64,000 nucleotides of DNA, taken from contig NC_067204.1 of assembly GCF_026262505.1 (NCBI RefSeq), positions 25,141,300 through 25,205,299 on the forward strand, read 5' to 3'. The notes under the pieces are model-generated. The model did no database searches. It saw only the letters and a list, made by a program, of their open reading frames with translations, and was not told the DNA's origin. This DNA is from Trichomonas vaginalis G3 (Eukaryota > Parabasalia > Trichomonadida > Trichomonadidae). Made by a program: the position numbers and the translations under genes. This document shows, piece by piece, positions 18,841 to 28,662 of the stretch. Within the stretch, counting starts at the first letter, position 1. The number at the start of each line of letters is the position of its first letter.

Positions 18841-21800
18841 ATGCCCCGCGACCTTGTAAATAGGCTTCGGGAGCTGAAAAAACATCTTAAAATAGATGAA
18901 TCTGATGACGAAAAACCAGTTGCGAGTCCGAAAAAGAAAAGAACGCAGTCCGTAAAACGAGCAAAACCAAAATCTCCACCAAAGAAAGTTCAAAAGAAGC
19001 GCAAATCTTCAGTAACCAAAAATATGATCGCTAAAAAGAAAGTTCCTACTAAAACTCAACAGAAAAATCAAATAGTTGATAAATTCGAATTATTTATGAA
19101 GAAAAGAGAGCTAATTGACGCAATTAATATGAGAACACTGAAATCTGCGTTTAGAAAATGGGTTTCTGCAAAGTTATCACACCAAAAAGCTACAAAACCA
19201 CAAAAATCAAATCCGTTTTCAGCAATTAAAGTCGATTACAAACCAAAATCAGTCGAACCTACTAGGAAGAAAGTTGAAAAGAAAGAAAAAGTAGCACATC
19301 CAGTTAAACAATTAAATCTTGAACCAGGAAAAATTGCTGCTGCAGCTCAGCGCTTCAAACAACTCAAGAAATACCAGGAAGATAAGCCAGTAATGAAAAA
19401 TATACCGACATTTAAGCAAAGCTCTCGTCCAAATCTATCTCCACCACTGAAAGTTGAGAAGAAGCCAGTCATCAAGACAAAACCAAACGAAGCATCTAAA
19501 ATTAAACCAGAAGAAAAGAAAGAAGTTAAAGAAACAATTCCAATTTCTCGAAGACATGAAATTCCTAAGGTCAATTATCATGATTCTTCATCAGATGAAG
19601 AGCTTATTAGATTCACTAACGAATTACTTCGACGCAAATCTAATGCTAAAGTTGGCCAGCCACTTAAAGATATTGATGATAATTTTTCAGATTCAGATGA
19701 TGAAGGAAAGCAGAAGAAACCTGCTCCAACTGTTCCAAAGATCCAACTTAAACAGTTTTCTAACTCATCAGATGATGATTTCTTGTCCTTCTTGAACAAA
19801 GGAAAGAATCTTCCGAAGAAGAACTTCAAAGAAGAAGGAAAAGAGATCAATATACAAAAGAATGATGACTCAGACTCAGATTTCGGTGTTTCAATGCCTA
19901 AATTTGCTTCTAAACCAGATAGTGTCACAAAACCATCTCCAGATAAAAAGCCAATTTTAGATTCCGACGAAAGTGATGAAGAAATTGCCGAAATCATCAA
20001 AGGAATCAAGAAGACAACAAACCAAACTAAACCACAAGAAGAGAAGCCATTCTCAAAGCGTTTGTTAGGTAGTTCTGATGATTCTATTTCTGGCAAAAAC
20101 GAAAACGCAACAGAGATGAAATTACCAAATACGATTCAAGATTTGAGTTCAGAAGAAGACAAATTAGAAGAGAAATCTGATGATTCAATCGGTATAAAGA
20201 ACATTATACAGTCTGCTTCATTACACAAATCAACACCAAAGACTGATAACAAGAAATTGATAATTTCATCATCAGATGATGAAGACATCAAACGTCCAGA
20301 ATCTCCAAAGATTCCAGTTCAATCTAAAGAAGATAGTGACAGTGATATTGAACAGTATCTTAAGTCAATCAAGTCAGAGAAACAAAAAGAAATTGAGTTG
20401 TCAAGTGATGATGAATTCCTCAATAAATTCAGTCAGAAGAAATCTGATGCTTCTCAAAGCAACAAACAAAACAAAGACGAAAATGATTCTGACGAAGAAT
20501 TCATGAAGAATTTGAAACAAAATCAAAAGACTGAAACAAAGATTTTGAATTCTGATGACTCTGATGAAGAAATAATGAAAGATATTAAGCCAAAGACTAA
20601 TGAAGCTCCTCAATCTAAACCATCTAATTCATCATCTAAACCAAAGATTGAAAAGACTTCAACTCCAAAGATTTTAGATTCTGATGAATCTGATGAAGAA
20701 ATAATGAAAGATATCAGACCAAAACAAATTCTTCCTAAAGAAGAATCGATTGACTCTGATGAAGAGTTTATTAATAATTTGAAGAAACCAACAATGACAA
20801 CAACACCTAAACAATATCAAGAACAAAAGAAAGAAGTTGATTCTGACGAAGAATTCATGAATAACTTCAAGAAACAAACAACTTCATCTACTCCAAAACA
20901 AACTGTTGAAACTAAAGAAGAAATTGATTCCGATGAAGAGTTTATGAATAACTTAAAGAAACCAGTAATAACTACATCTGTTCAACCAAAGAAAGAAGTT
21001 GATTCCGATGAAGAGTTTATGAATAACTTAAAGAAACCAGTAATAGCTACATCTGTTCAACCAAAGAAAGAAGTTGATTCTGACGAAGAATTCATGAATA
21101 ATTTGAAACAACAACAAAAACCAGAAGAAGAAAAAGTTAAAGATGATGATGAAGATTCTGATGAAGAGTTCATGAAGAAGTTTAGTCAGAAGGTAGATTC
21201 ATCATCAACTAAACCAGTTGTTGAAGAAGAAGAGGAAGAAGAAGATAACATAGACTCTTTCTTATCCAAATTAAAGGAAAAGCATTCACCATTAAAGTTA
21301 ATTCCAAAGCTAACAGTTAAGAATAGTTCAAGTGAAGATCTTTCTAAGGATAATGTCCAGAAAACTGAAATTTCTCCGGAAATTAAATCTGATGAAGAGG
21401 AAAAGAACATCATTAAGGATATTAACTCTGATTCAGATGATGAATTCATGAAGAGCATTCAGTCCAAACTCAAAGCAATGAATGATAGCATTAATAAGAT
21501 TGATGAAGAAGAAAATTCAAATGAAGATTTGCAAATTGGCGACAAACAAGATGAAAATGCCTCTATTGATAATAAGAATGATATTGTTCTTGGAGAAGAA
21601 GACTCTGATGAAGAATTTTTGTCGAAATTAAAACAAAAGACTCCACAAAAAGATGAACCTGAAGAAGATTTAGATGATGATGAAAGTATTGAGGACTTTA
21701 TGGCAAAGATTACTCAAAAGAACTCTTCTCCGGCAAAAGAAGAAAAATTAGATGTCAAGGAGACTCCTTCAAAGAAATTATCAGAGAACGATAAAGAACT

Positions 21801-24462
21801 ACTAACTAAGCCACAACAAGATCACTCTAGCAGTAGTGATGATGAATTCTTATCCAAATTCTCGAAATTCACAAAGAAAGTAGAGGACGAGAACGAGAAA
21901 GTAGTCAATTTATCAAAGGAACAGGCCGAACATGAGGAAGAAGAAGAAATTGCAGAAGAAAATGTAAAATTATCTCATCAATCAGAGGAATATGAAGAGG
22001 AAGAAGAAGAGAAGCAGAATGATCAATTAGATAATGATGACATCGAAACAATGAAGTTAGTAAAACTTTCTGAAAGTAGAGAAAGTGATGAAAACGAAAA
22101 AGTCGTCAATCTTTCCAAAGAACAAGAATCAGAACATGAAGAAGAGGAAGATAATGCTAAAAACATTATTTTCATTCATGAATCCGATTCTGATGATGAA
22201 ATTTTGGCTAAATTTGCTAAGAAAGCATCCTTTGGAAATGAAAAGAAAGATGATAGTTTACCTGATACAAAATCTTCACCAACTACTATTAAACCAGAAG
22301 AGAAGACAAATCCAGCCAAATCTTCTAATAATTTGACACCAAAGTCATCAACATCTAACCAAAACGCAGTCAAATCAGATGTCCCAGAGAAACAATCACC
22401 AGCTGCTTCTGCAAAACCACAAAATAATGCTGTTCCTCAAAATGTTACAAATAATCAAGTTCCGAATAAAGATTCTGAAGAAGAAGAGGAGGAGGATGAT
22501 ATTGATAACTTCATAGAATCATTGAGAAGCAAAACAAAGAAGTATTCAGATTCAGGATCCCATCTTCTTTCATCTCAGTCTAAAACATCTGATAAACATG
22601 AAGAAGAGGAAGAGGAAGATGATGGAGTTCACTTTGATTTCAATGATGACAAAGATGAAGAGGAGGAAGAAGAGAAAGAAATCATCCAAGAAAACAAAGT
22701 TGATAGCTTCAGTAAATCATCAAAGAAAGAAGAAACAGAAGAGGAAGAGGAAGACAAAGTTGATTCTTTCTTAAACAATTTACATAAGAAACAAGAAGAA
22801 AAGAAAGAAAAATCTGATGATGAAATTGAAGATTCAGGAAATGACAGTCTTGATGAATTTATTGCAGGACTCAAGAAAGCAAAGGAAATGTCTTCTTCAG
22901 GTAATGAAGAAGATGAAGAAAAAGAAGAAGTTGTAGTTAAAGAAGAAACTCCAATTCAAACAGAAAAGGCTGTTTCTGATAAAGAAGAGGAAGACGAAGA
23001 TGTTAATGATATCATTCGAAAACTTAATAACAATCCACAAACATCAAAGAAAGTAATTTCACCTCCAGAAGTTGATGAGGAAGAAGAAGCCAATCAACCA
23101 ACTTCAAAACCAAATTACATCAAAGAAGTTGAAGTTGAAGAAGAAGATATTAATGATTTCTTAAGAAAACTCAACGTGAAACCTCAACCACAGAAGGAAA
23201 CTACTCAAAAACCAGTTGACGAAGAGGAAGAAGAAGAGGAAGATAATGGTGATGACATCTTAAGTAAACTTAGAGCAAAGAATCCACAAACAAAGACAGA
23301 AGTTAAACCACAAGAAATTGAAGAAGAAGATGCTCATGAACAACTCAATGAAACTGAAGAAGAGGAAGATGATAATAGTGTTGATGACGTTTTAAGCAAA
23401 CTTAACAGAAATAACCAGCAAACAAAGACAGAAGCTAAACCTCAAGCTGTTGATGAAGATGATATTGAGGAAGAAGAAGACAATGTTGATGGTATATTAG
23501 CAAAACTCGCAAAGAAATCTCAATCATCAAAACCTGAAGAAAAACAGACAAAAATTGAAGAAGAAGAGGAAGATGATGAAGATATTGATAACTTCTTAAG
23601 TAAGTTGAGCTCTACAAAGAAAGGAAAATTTACAGAAGAAAAGGAAGAAATTGAACCAAAATTAGCTCCAAAACAAAATGCTCAAAAAACAATTAATAAA
23701 GAAGAAAAAGCATCTAATAAAGAAGAAGAAGAGGAAGATGATGAGGATATTAATAATATCTTAGGTAAATTAAGCTCCTCAACGAAAGCAAATACAGCTC
23801 CAGAAGAAAAGAAAAATATTGAACCTAAATTAATACCAAAGCAAAATGCTCCAAAACAAATCAACACCGATGAAGAAGAGGAGGAGGAAGATGATGAAGA
23901 TATTAATAACTTCTTAAGCAAATTAAGTTCCTCAAAGAAAGCAAATGTAGATCCAGAGGAAGAAGAAGAGGAAGTTGATGAAGATGTTGTGAACTTCTTG
24001 AAAGATATAGAAGATAAAAAGAAGCAAAATCTTCCTGATTCTGCAAATGAGGAGGAAGAATCTGATATGGATTCATTCCTCAAAAAGATTGCATCAAAGA
24101 AAGTTGATGATAAAGATTTAGAAAATGAAGAAGAGGAAGAAATAGAAATTGATGAAAATATAGATATTGATGGATACATTAATGGATTGGGTATAAAGAA
24201 AGAGATGAATGAAGACTCTTTATCAAGTGATGATGATGCTTTCTTCAAGCAGTTACTTGAAAAGAACAAAAAAAATCAAAACAAAGTAGTTAATGATGAT
24301 GAAGAAGAAGAGGAAGAAGAAGGATTCGAAATAGAACCTCCTTCAGAGAAAAAGAGTGAAAATGATTCGGTAAAAAGCAATCAGCCAATAAATGTTAAAA
24401 TGCCACCAAAGCCAAGCAATTTGAGATTTGATGACGAAGAAGAAAGTTCAGAAGATATTTAA
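18841..24462 (+). CDS. Giant acidic repeat protein with DSDEEFM-type motifs
   Basis: The 1873 residues are almost wholly low-complexity. The N-terminus is basic (Lys/Arg/Ser/Pro, about residues 20-80) with a helical stretch LKSAFRKWVSAKL that resembles an IQ-like or Arg-rich helix. From about residue 240 the chain is built of short acidic motifs, first DSDEEFMNNLKKP-like units (about a dozen, clearest at about residues 540-790), later EEEEEDDEDINNFLSKLSS-like units (about residues 1380-1720), separated by Lys/Pro/Gln spacers. Such alternation suggests many short linear binding sites, for a nuclear or cytoskeletal partner; I cannot identify which. Several reverse-strand open frames are mere shadows of the biased composition. 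The ATG follows TTTTTAAACGGC, a Myb-like box. Confidence 0.8.
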   Translation: MPRDLVNRLRELKKHLKIDESDDEKPVASPKKKRTQSVKRAKPKSPPKKVQKKRKSSVTKNMIAKKKVPTKTQQKNQIVDKFELFMKKRELIDAINMRTLKSAFRKWVSAKLSHQKATKPQKSNPFSAIKVDYKPKSVEPTRKKVEKKEKVAHPVKQLNLEPGKIAAAAQRFKQLKKYQEDKPVMKNIPTFKQSSRPNLSPPLKVEKKPVIKTKPNEASKIKPEEKKEVKETIPISRRHEIPKVNYHDSSSDEELIRFTNELLRRKSNAKVGQPLKDIDDNFSDSDDEGKQKKPAPTVPKIQLKQFSNSSDDDFLSFLNKGKNLPKKNFKEEGKEINIQKNDDSDSDFGVSMPKFASKPDSVTKPSPDKKPILDSDESDEEIAEIIKGIKKTTNQTKPQEEKPFSKRLLGSSDDSISGKNENATEMKLPNTIQDLSSEEDKLEEKSDDSIGIKNIIQSASLHKSTPKTDNKKLIISSSDDEDIKRPESPKIPVQSKEDSDSDIEQYLKSIKSEKQKEIELSSDDEFLNKFSQKKSDASQSNKQNKDENDSDEEFMKNLKQNQKTETKILNSDDSDEEIMKDIKPKTNEAPQSKPSNSSSKPKIEKTSTPKILDSDESDEEIMKDIRPKQILPKEESIDSDEEFINNLKKPTMTTTPKQYQEQKKEVDSDEEFMNNFKKQTTSSTPKQTVETKEEIDSDEEFMNNLKKPVITTSVQPKKEVDSDEEFMNNLKKPVIATSVQPKKEVDSDEEFMNNLKQQQKPEEEKVKDDDEDSDEEFMKKFSQKVDSSSTKPVVEEEEEEEDNIDSFLSKLKEKHSPLKLIPKLTVKNSSSEDLSKDNVQKTEISPEIKSDEEEKNIIKDINSDSDDEFMKSIQSKLKAMNDSINKIDEEENSNEDLQIGDKQDENASIDNKNDIVLGEEDSDEEFLSKLKQKTPQKDEPEEDLDDDESIEDFMAKITQKNSSPAKEEKLDVKETPSKKLSENDKELLTKPQQDHSSSSDDEFLSKFSKFTKKVEDENEKVVNLSKEQAEHEEEEEIAEENVKLSHQSEEYEEEEEEKQNDQLDNDDIETMKLVKLSESRESDENEKVVNLSKEQESEHEEEEDNAKNIIFIHESDSDDEILAKFAKKASFGNEKKDDSLPDTKSSPTTIKPEEKTNPAKSSNNLTPKSSTSNQNAVKSDVPEKQSPAASAKPQNNAVPQNVTNNQVPNKDSEEEEEEDDIDNFIESLRSKTKKYSDSGSHLLSSQSKTSDKHEEEEEEDDGVHFDFNDDKDEEEEEEKEIIQENKVDSFSKSSKKEETEEEEEDKVDSFLNNLHKKQEEKKEKSDDEIEDSGNDSLDEFIAGLKKAKEMSSSGNEEDEEKEEVVVKEETPIQTEKAVSDKEEEDEDVNDIIRKLNNNPQTSKKVISPPEVDEEEEANQPTSKPNYIKEVEVEEEDINDFLRKLNVKPQPQKETTQKPVDEEEEEEEDNGDDILSKLRAKNPQTKTEVKPQEIEEEDAHEQLNETEEEEDDNSVDDVLSKLNRNNQQTKTEAKPQAVDEDDIEEEEDNVDGILAKLAKKSQSSKPEEKQTKIEEEEEDDEDIDNFLSKLSSTKKGKFTEEKEEIEPKLAPKQNAQKTINKEEKASNKEEEEEDDEDINNILGKLSSSTKANTAPEEKKNIEPKLIPKQNAPKQINTDEEEEEEDDEDINNFLSKLSSSKKANVDPEEEEEEVDEDVVNFLKDIEDKKKQNLPDSANEEEESDMDSFLKKIASKKVDDKDLENEEEEEIEIDENIDIDGYINGLGIKKEMNEDSLSSDDDAFFKQLLEKNKKNQNKVVNDDEEEEEEEGFEIEPPSEKKSENDSVKSNQPINVKMPPKPSNLRFDDEEESSEDI

Positions 24463-24678
24463 CTTTATATTTTAAATTTTTTTGTATTTATTAAAATAAT
24501 TTATTTGATAATTGAATTATTCTTTCATAATATCATTTAATAAATAAGCCAGCTTGAGAAAAAGATAATGCAAGGCTACCAATGATAGTATAGTATTTCT
24601 TTATCTTGTTGATCTTTAGTAAGTTATAATAATACAAATAAACATTTACTATAATACAACAAAATACATTTAAAAATG

Positions 24679-26634
24679 TTATAAAAGAGTTCTAATAACA
24701 ACAGAGTTATCTTTGTCTGGTTTGTTGCTTCTCTTGTTTCGTAGCAAGATGCTATTCTCAGCAACAAGTGCTCTGAACTCAATGTTCTTCTTCAAATTCT
24801 CTTCTTCATTCTTTATTGCATTTCTTTCCAAACTCAAGAACTCTTTTCTTTTGGCAGAGTTGAATTTAGAAAGAAGTTTGATTTGATCTTCTAATTCATC
24901 AACACGAAGTTTAGCATCTTCTAATTCTCCTCTAAGATTGTATATTTCTTTGTCTTTCTTGAATACAATATTCTTAAGCTCTCCAACTTCTTCTTCTTTG
25001 TTAAATGAAACTTTCTTTAACTCGCTGAGAGCTTGAGTGAGTCTTTTAAGTTCTTTCTTGTTTTCACGGTTCTTTTTGGCTTTTTCTTCATATTTTTCTT
25101 TAGATACCATTGAAGAAACCTCTTCATTGAGTTCATCAATTTGTTTAATAAGCATTTTATGAGTCAAATCAATTCCTTCAAGATTATTATTTTTATCTAC
25201 TTGAAGAGTTTGGATTTGGTTTTGGAGATCGGATATTTGGTTCCTATACTGTTCAATTTCTTCTTGTGTGGCTGTTTTCTCATTCATAATTTCTGAGATA
25301 TAATCAATTGCGTTATTTTCTTCACATGAAGAGATCCACCACCAATTTAGACTATCAGACCTATAATCATGACTATCCTTTGACTTCCTCCATCTGTTAA
25401 TCATAACTGTTGCAACAATTATGTTTCGTAGTGAAGGAGTCTCTTTGTTAACAAGGGAATTAAGCTTATCAAGGATAGTTCTATTAATGCGAGCAAAAGA
25501 ATTTGATATTAATTTGATTTTCTCTAATTTTGCAATCATAATTTTTTGAGAATAGTTTTCTTTTTCAAGTTGGTCTGCAACTTCGGCACGTTCTGCAAGT
25601 TTTCTATTTGCACGTCGAAGTTCTCTCATCTGGCGGCGTGTTTCTTTTTGTTGATTTGGAATTACATTTAGGAATTCACATAATTCACTAACAGAAGACA
25701 TGTTTGGAGAAGACTCAAATATTTGTTTTACAATTCCATCATATTCTACAACTTTTTGTTGGAGTTTTGATCCGATTTCACTTAATTTTCTGTTGTCTTG
25801 CGTGAGAGTCTTAATTTGAGCTTTTTGTTTTGTATCTCTTGCCTTTAGATCTGTATTTTCATTTGTAAGAATGATCAATTTCTTTGATGCTGCGTTCAAT
25901 TCGGTTTTTGCTGAATTAAATTTTTCCATCAGAGTTTTTACTCTTTCTGTTTGCTCCTCGATTGTTTCTTTGATCTCATTAGACTCATTATTCTGTGTAT
26001 CAATCTGTTTTTGAAGTTCATAAACTTGATCTTGTAATTCTGTATTATTTTGAGCTAATTCTTTATTTGTATTTTGGAGATCTTCAATATTCTCGTGTAG
26101 TTTTGGTATTTCTTTGAGTTGAACCTTAAGTTCTGAGATTTCTTTCTGTTGTTTTTCGAATTTTTCTAAATACTCCATTCTTTCGCTATTCATGCTTGAT
26201 GCGCTTTCATTGTAATCACTAATCTCTGCTTCTTGTCCTTTGATGATTTTCTCCTTTTCTGCCAGTGTTTGTTCAAGTTCATGGCATTTTTCCATCCATT
26301 TTGAAACTTCTGCTGTTTCGTTTTGGATTGTTGATTGTTGTAATGAACTTTGAACAGTGTTAAACTTTTCTTGTAATTCAGTAATTTGGTTTTCATATTG
26401 ATGTATTAAAGATTGATAATTTGCATCATTTTGTTTTGATTTCTGAACTACTGTGACTAACTGGTTCTTTAAATCACATATTTCTTTTTGACAACGTAAT
26501 AATTCGCCCATTTTTAATTCGTATTGTTCCATTAATTGATCACGTTCTGATGAATCACCAGGATTTCCTATTGAATTGCTATTTTGCTGCCCAGAAGAAG
26601 GCTTATATCCTGAGTATTCATAGCTGGCACTCAT
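24679..26634 (-). CDS. Long coiled-coil protein
   Basis: The 651 residues are predicted to be nearly continuous coiled coil from about residue 30 to the end. Leu/Ile heptads alternate with Glu/Lys/Gln, for example the stretches around LMEKFNSAKTELNAASKK and LRGELEDAKLRVDELEDQ. A short Trp-rich break (RSDSLNWWWISSCEEN, about residues 425-440) interrupts the rod, so there are two coil segments. The N-terminal 30 residues are Ser/Gly/Tyr-rich and disordered. No motor, GRIP or other named domain is visible. A cytoskeletal, centrosomal or tethering role is the usual guess for such proteins and is not shown here. It is convergent with the acidic repeat gene, 216 bp away. Confidence 0.8.
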   Translation of the reverse strand: MSASYEYSGYKPSSGQQNSNSIGNPGDSSERDQLMEQYELKMGELLRCQKEICDLKNQLVTVVQKSKQNDANYQSLIHQYENQITELQEKFNTVQSSLQQSTIQNETAEVSKWMEKCHELEQTLAEKEKIIKGQEAEISDYNESASSMNSERMEYLEKFEKQQKEISELKVQLKEIPKLHENIEDLQNTNKELAQNNTELQDQVYELQKQIDTQNNESNEIKETIEEQTERVKTLMEKFNSAKTELNAASKKLIILTNENTDLKARDTKQKAQIKTLTQDNRKLSEIGSKLQQKVVEYDGIVKQIFESSPNMSSVSELCEFLNVIPNQQKETRRQMRELRRANRKLAERAEVADQLEKENYSQKIMIAKLEKIKLISNSFARINRTILDKLNSLVNKETPSLRNIIVATVMINRWRKSKDSHDYRSDSLNWWWISSCEENNAIDYISEIMNEKTATQEEIEQYRNQISDLQNQIQTLQVDKNNNLEGIDLTHKMLIKQIDELNEEVSSMVSKEKYEEKAKKNRENKKELKRLTQALSELKKVSFNKEEEVGELKNIVFKKDKEIYNLRGELEDAKLRVDELEDQIKLLSKFNSAKRKEFLSLERNAIKNEEENLKKNIEFRALVAENSILLRNKRSNKPDKDNSVVIRTLL

Positions 26635-26640
26635 AGTGCA

Positions 26641-26670
26641 CGTTTAAAAATTCGCGCCAGATTTTAAACG
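26641..26670 (-). promoter_or_regulatory. Inverted repeat enclosing an E2F-like GGCGCGAA box
   Basis: CGTTTAAAA (26641-26649) and TTTTAAACG (26662-26670) face each other around TTCGCGCCAG. Read toward the gene starting at 26634, this gives GGCGCGAATTTTTAAACG. The E2F-type reading is from consensus only. Confidence 0.4.
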
Positions 26671-26872
26671 AAAATCTATGATTAAATTAAGTTATTGCAT
26701 ATGCATTCTTAACCAATATATGTACGGATAATCAGCTTCTTTTGAGTTTATTTGTAGATTTGATAGGCAAAATATTTAAAATTGATGAATATTGAGATAA
26801 TGAACAGATAAATGATCGGTAAAGTGGTATGGAATTAAATTGGAAATTCTCTTAAACTTACAATTTTTATAA

Positions 26873-27430
26873 ATGTCTGAAGAAATAATCCCTTCCGTTA
26901 CTACTAAATCAGGCGATACAGGATACGGTTTGCCTCGCTCTGGAAAGAAACTTCTCAAGGATGATGTCATCTTTGACTTAATTGGTACACTTGATGAACT
27001 TAATTCTAATATTGGATTGTCAATATGTGAGGCAGACCCAATATTAAAGAAACAATTCACAAAAATTCAGATAATGTTGTTTGAAGTTAGCGGATTTGTT
27101 GCCATGAATAAACCATTTTCTGAAAAATCCAAATCCTATACGCAAAAACTTGAAAAATGGGCATATAATTTAGAGAAACCCCTTCCACCTCTAGATTCAT
27201 TTATTTTGCCAGGTGGTCATGTAACTGGTGCCAGGATCCATGTGACAAGAACTGTTTGTAGACGATGTGAAAGATCTGCAGTCACATTTATTCATAATTC
27301 AACAGAAATAAGCCAAGATGATAGTAAGTTATTGATTCAATTCTTGAATCGATTATCAGATTATCTATTTTGTGCTGCAAGATACCAAAATTTCACACAG
27401 AATGTTCCTGAAACAAAATGGCTACCATAA
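26873..27430 (+). CDS. ATP:cob(I)alamin adenosyltransferase (PduO/MMAB type)
   Basis: Predicted to transfer the adenosyl group of ATP to cob(I)alamin, making coenzyme B12. At 185 residues it has normal family length. The N-terminal nucleotide site TKSGDTGYG with following KDD is present, then the helix LIGTLDELNSNIG, then FILPGGHVTGARIHVTRTVCRRCERSAV, which holds the conserved Arg and Glu of the active site, and the closing NRLSDYLFCAARYQN signature. No clear organelle presequence is visible (starts MSEEIIPSVTTKSG), so location is unknown. No corrinoid-dependent enzyme is encoded nearby. The family call is firm; what B12 is used for here is not evident. Confidence 0.9.
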   Translation: MSEEIIPSVTTKSGDTGYGLPRSGKKLLKDDVIFDLIGTLDELNSNIGLSICEADPILKKQFTKIQIMLFEVSGFVAMNKPFSEKSKSYTQKLEKWAYNLEKPLPPLDSFILPGGHVTGARIHVTRTVCRRCERSAVTFIHNSTEISQDDSKLLIQFLNRLSDYLFCAARYQNFTQNVPETKWLP

Positions 27431-27534
27431 AAATATTATAAATAAAGAATATTGATAAATATGAAGACGAAAAAAGAAAAAAAAAATTAATTTATTAATT
27501 GAAAAATTAGTAATAATCTCATGATTTTATTGAT

Positions 27535-28161
27535 TTATTCAGATTCATCATTCAAAATGTTAGTTTCAAAGAATTTGATTAAGAGTTCTGGGAATTGTGC
27601 GCGTGCAGTTGGAAGAGGTACTTGTTTTGTCTTTCCTTCTTTAAGTTTAACATTAAAGTTTGGAACGCCTTCGATAATTGAGCATCCAACAATTTCTCGG
27701 ACGTGCAATTCTTCTGGAGGTTGGGGAGCTTCTTTCTTAGATTTTCTTGGCTTTGGATTTGTAGCCTTTGGCTTTTTTTCCTTTGCCTCTTCATCATCTC
27801 CTTTCTTTCCTTTCTTCTGCGATTTTTTGTCTTTTGTTTCCTTCTTGCCTGCTTTTTCAGCTTTCTTCTTATCCTTTTTCTCCTCTACGGCCTCTTCTGA
27901 TTCTTCCTTGCTCTCCTCCTTTTCGCTTTCCTTTTCAGATTCTTTTTCTTCTTCCTTATCTGAAGCTTCTTCTACCTTGGATTCCTTAGTTGATTTTTCT
28001 TTTTGCTCAGACTTCTGTTCCTTTCCCTTTGTAGATTCTTTTTTGTTATTTTCTTTGTTTTCATTTTCCGATTCATTTTCGCTAGATTTGCCAATATCAA
28101 TATGTAATTCTTCTTTTGATTCTGATCCATTATTCTCCGTGGAATGTTCACTGGAAGACAT
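27535..28161 (-). CDS. Chromo-shadow-domain protein with charged N-terminus
   Basis: I start the protein at the ATG at 28161 (MSSSEHSTENN), giving 208 residues. An upstream in-frame ATG would require translation through a 29-base T run (A run on this strand) and is unlikely. Residues 1 to about 150 are Lys/Glu/Ser-rich and disordered. The last 50 or so (VREIVGCSIIEGVPNFNVKL...FPELLIKFFETNI) match the chromo shadow fold of HP1: three strands followed by a helix with the Y/F-E end. No true chromodomain precedes it. A dimerising nuclear or chromatin role is the family expectation. The assignment rests on pattern only, so it is moderate. Confidence 0.6.
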   Translation of the reverse strand: MSSSEHSTENNGSESKEELHIDIGKSSENESENENKENNKKESTKGKEQKSEQKEKSTKESKVEEASDKEEEKESEKESEKEESKEESEEAVEEKKDKKKAEKAGKKETKDKKSQKKGKKGDDEEAKEKKPKATNPKPRKSKKEAPQPPEELHVREIVGCSIIEGVPNFNVKLKEGKTKQVPLPTARAQFPELLIKFFETNILNDESE

Positions 28162-28162
28162 T

Positions 28163-28164
<2 letters not shown>

Positions 28165-28193
<29 letters not shown>
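28165..28193. repeat. 29-base T homopolymer
   Basis: An uninterrupted run of T on the plus strand (A on the minus strand), directly before the start codon of the chromo-shadow gene. It may be polymorphic or slightly misassembled. Confidence 0.85.
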
Positions 28194-28620
28194 CAAAAAA
28201 ATATTTTATGGTGAAAGGATATGATTTGTTATCTATAGTGTTAAAAAATATCCAATGCTCATTTTTGCCTAGGGCTATCGGCCAAAATGAAAAACAACGG
28301 AAAACCATAAATTAAATACGAAATTAGAAAACACCATAATGTATAAAAACTTATTATCAGGAAAATGTGTTTGGTAAAAAGAATAATTATTTCATCTCAG
28401 TTTTATCTAACGGTTTGATAGTGCAATACTTCTGGATTCTACTAGGTTCTCGATGTATATTGCAAGACTTGCAAATAATGTTTGTTCGGCCATTTGGTAT
28501 TTCAACTTCTTGATCAAGAATTAGAAAGTTATTTATAAAACTGGATTTTTAGATGAATTCTGGATCATTTGTGTTGATTACTATTCAATCCTAATAGCTT
28601 AGTGTTCTTTGTTATAAATT

Positions 28621-28630
28621 TCACTTTTTC
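28621..28630 (+). promoter_or_regulatory. Initiator element of the EF-hand gene
   Basis: TCACTTTTTC fits the trichomonad initiator TCA-Y-T-W. It lies 33 bases before the ATG at 28663. Confidence 0.55.
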
Positions 28631-28662
28631 GGTATCGTTTTTTCCGAAAAAAAAAATCAGAA

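Noticed and set aside
27521-28315. 264-codon plus-strand open frame
   Set aside because: It is Ser/Phe-rich because it is the mirror of the Lys/Glu-rich chromo-shadow gene on the minus strand; it has no recognisable domain.
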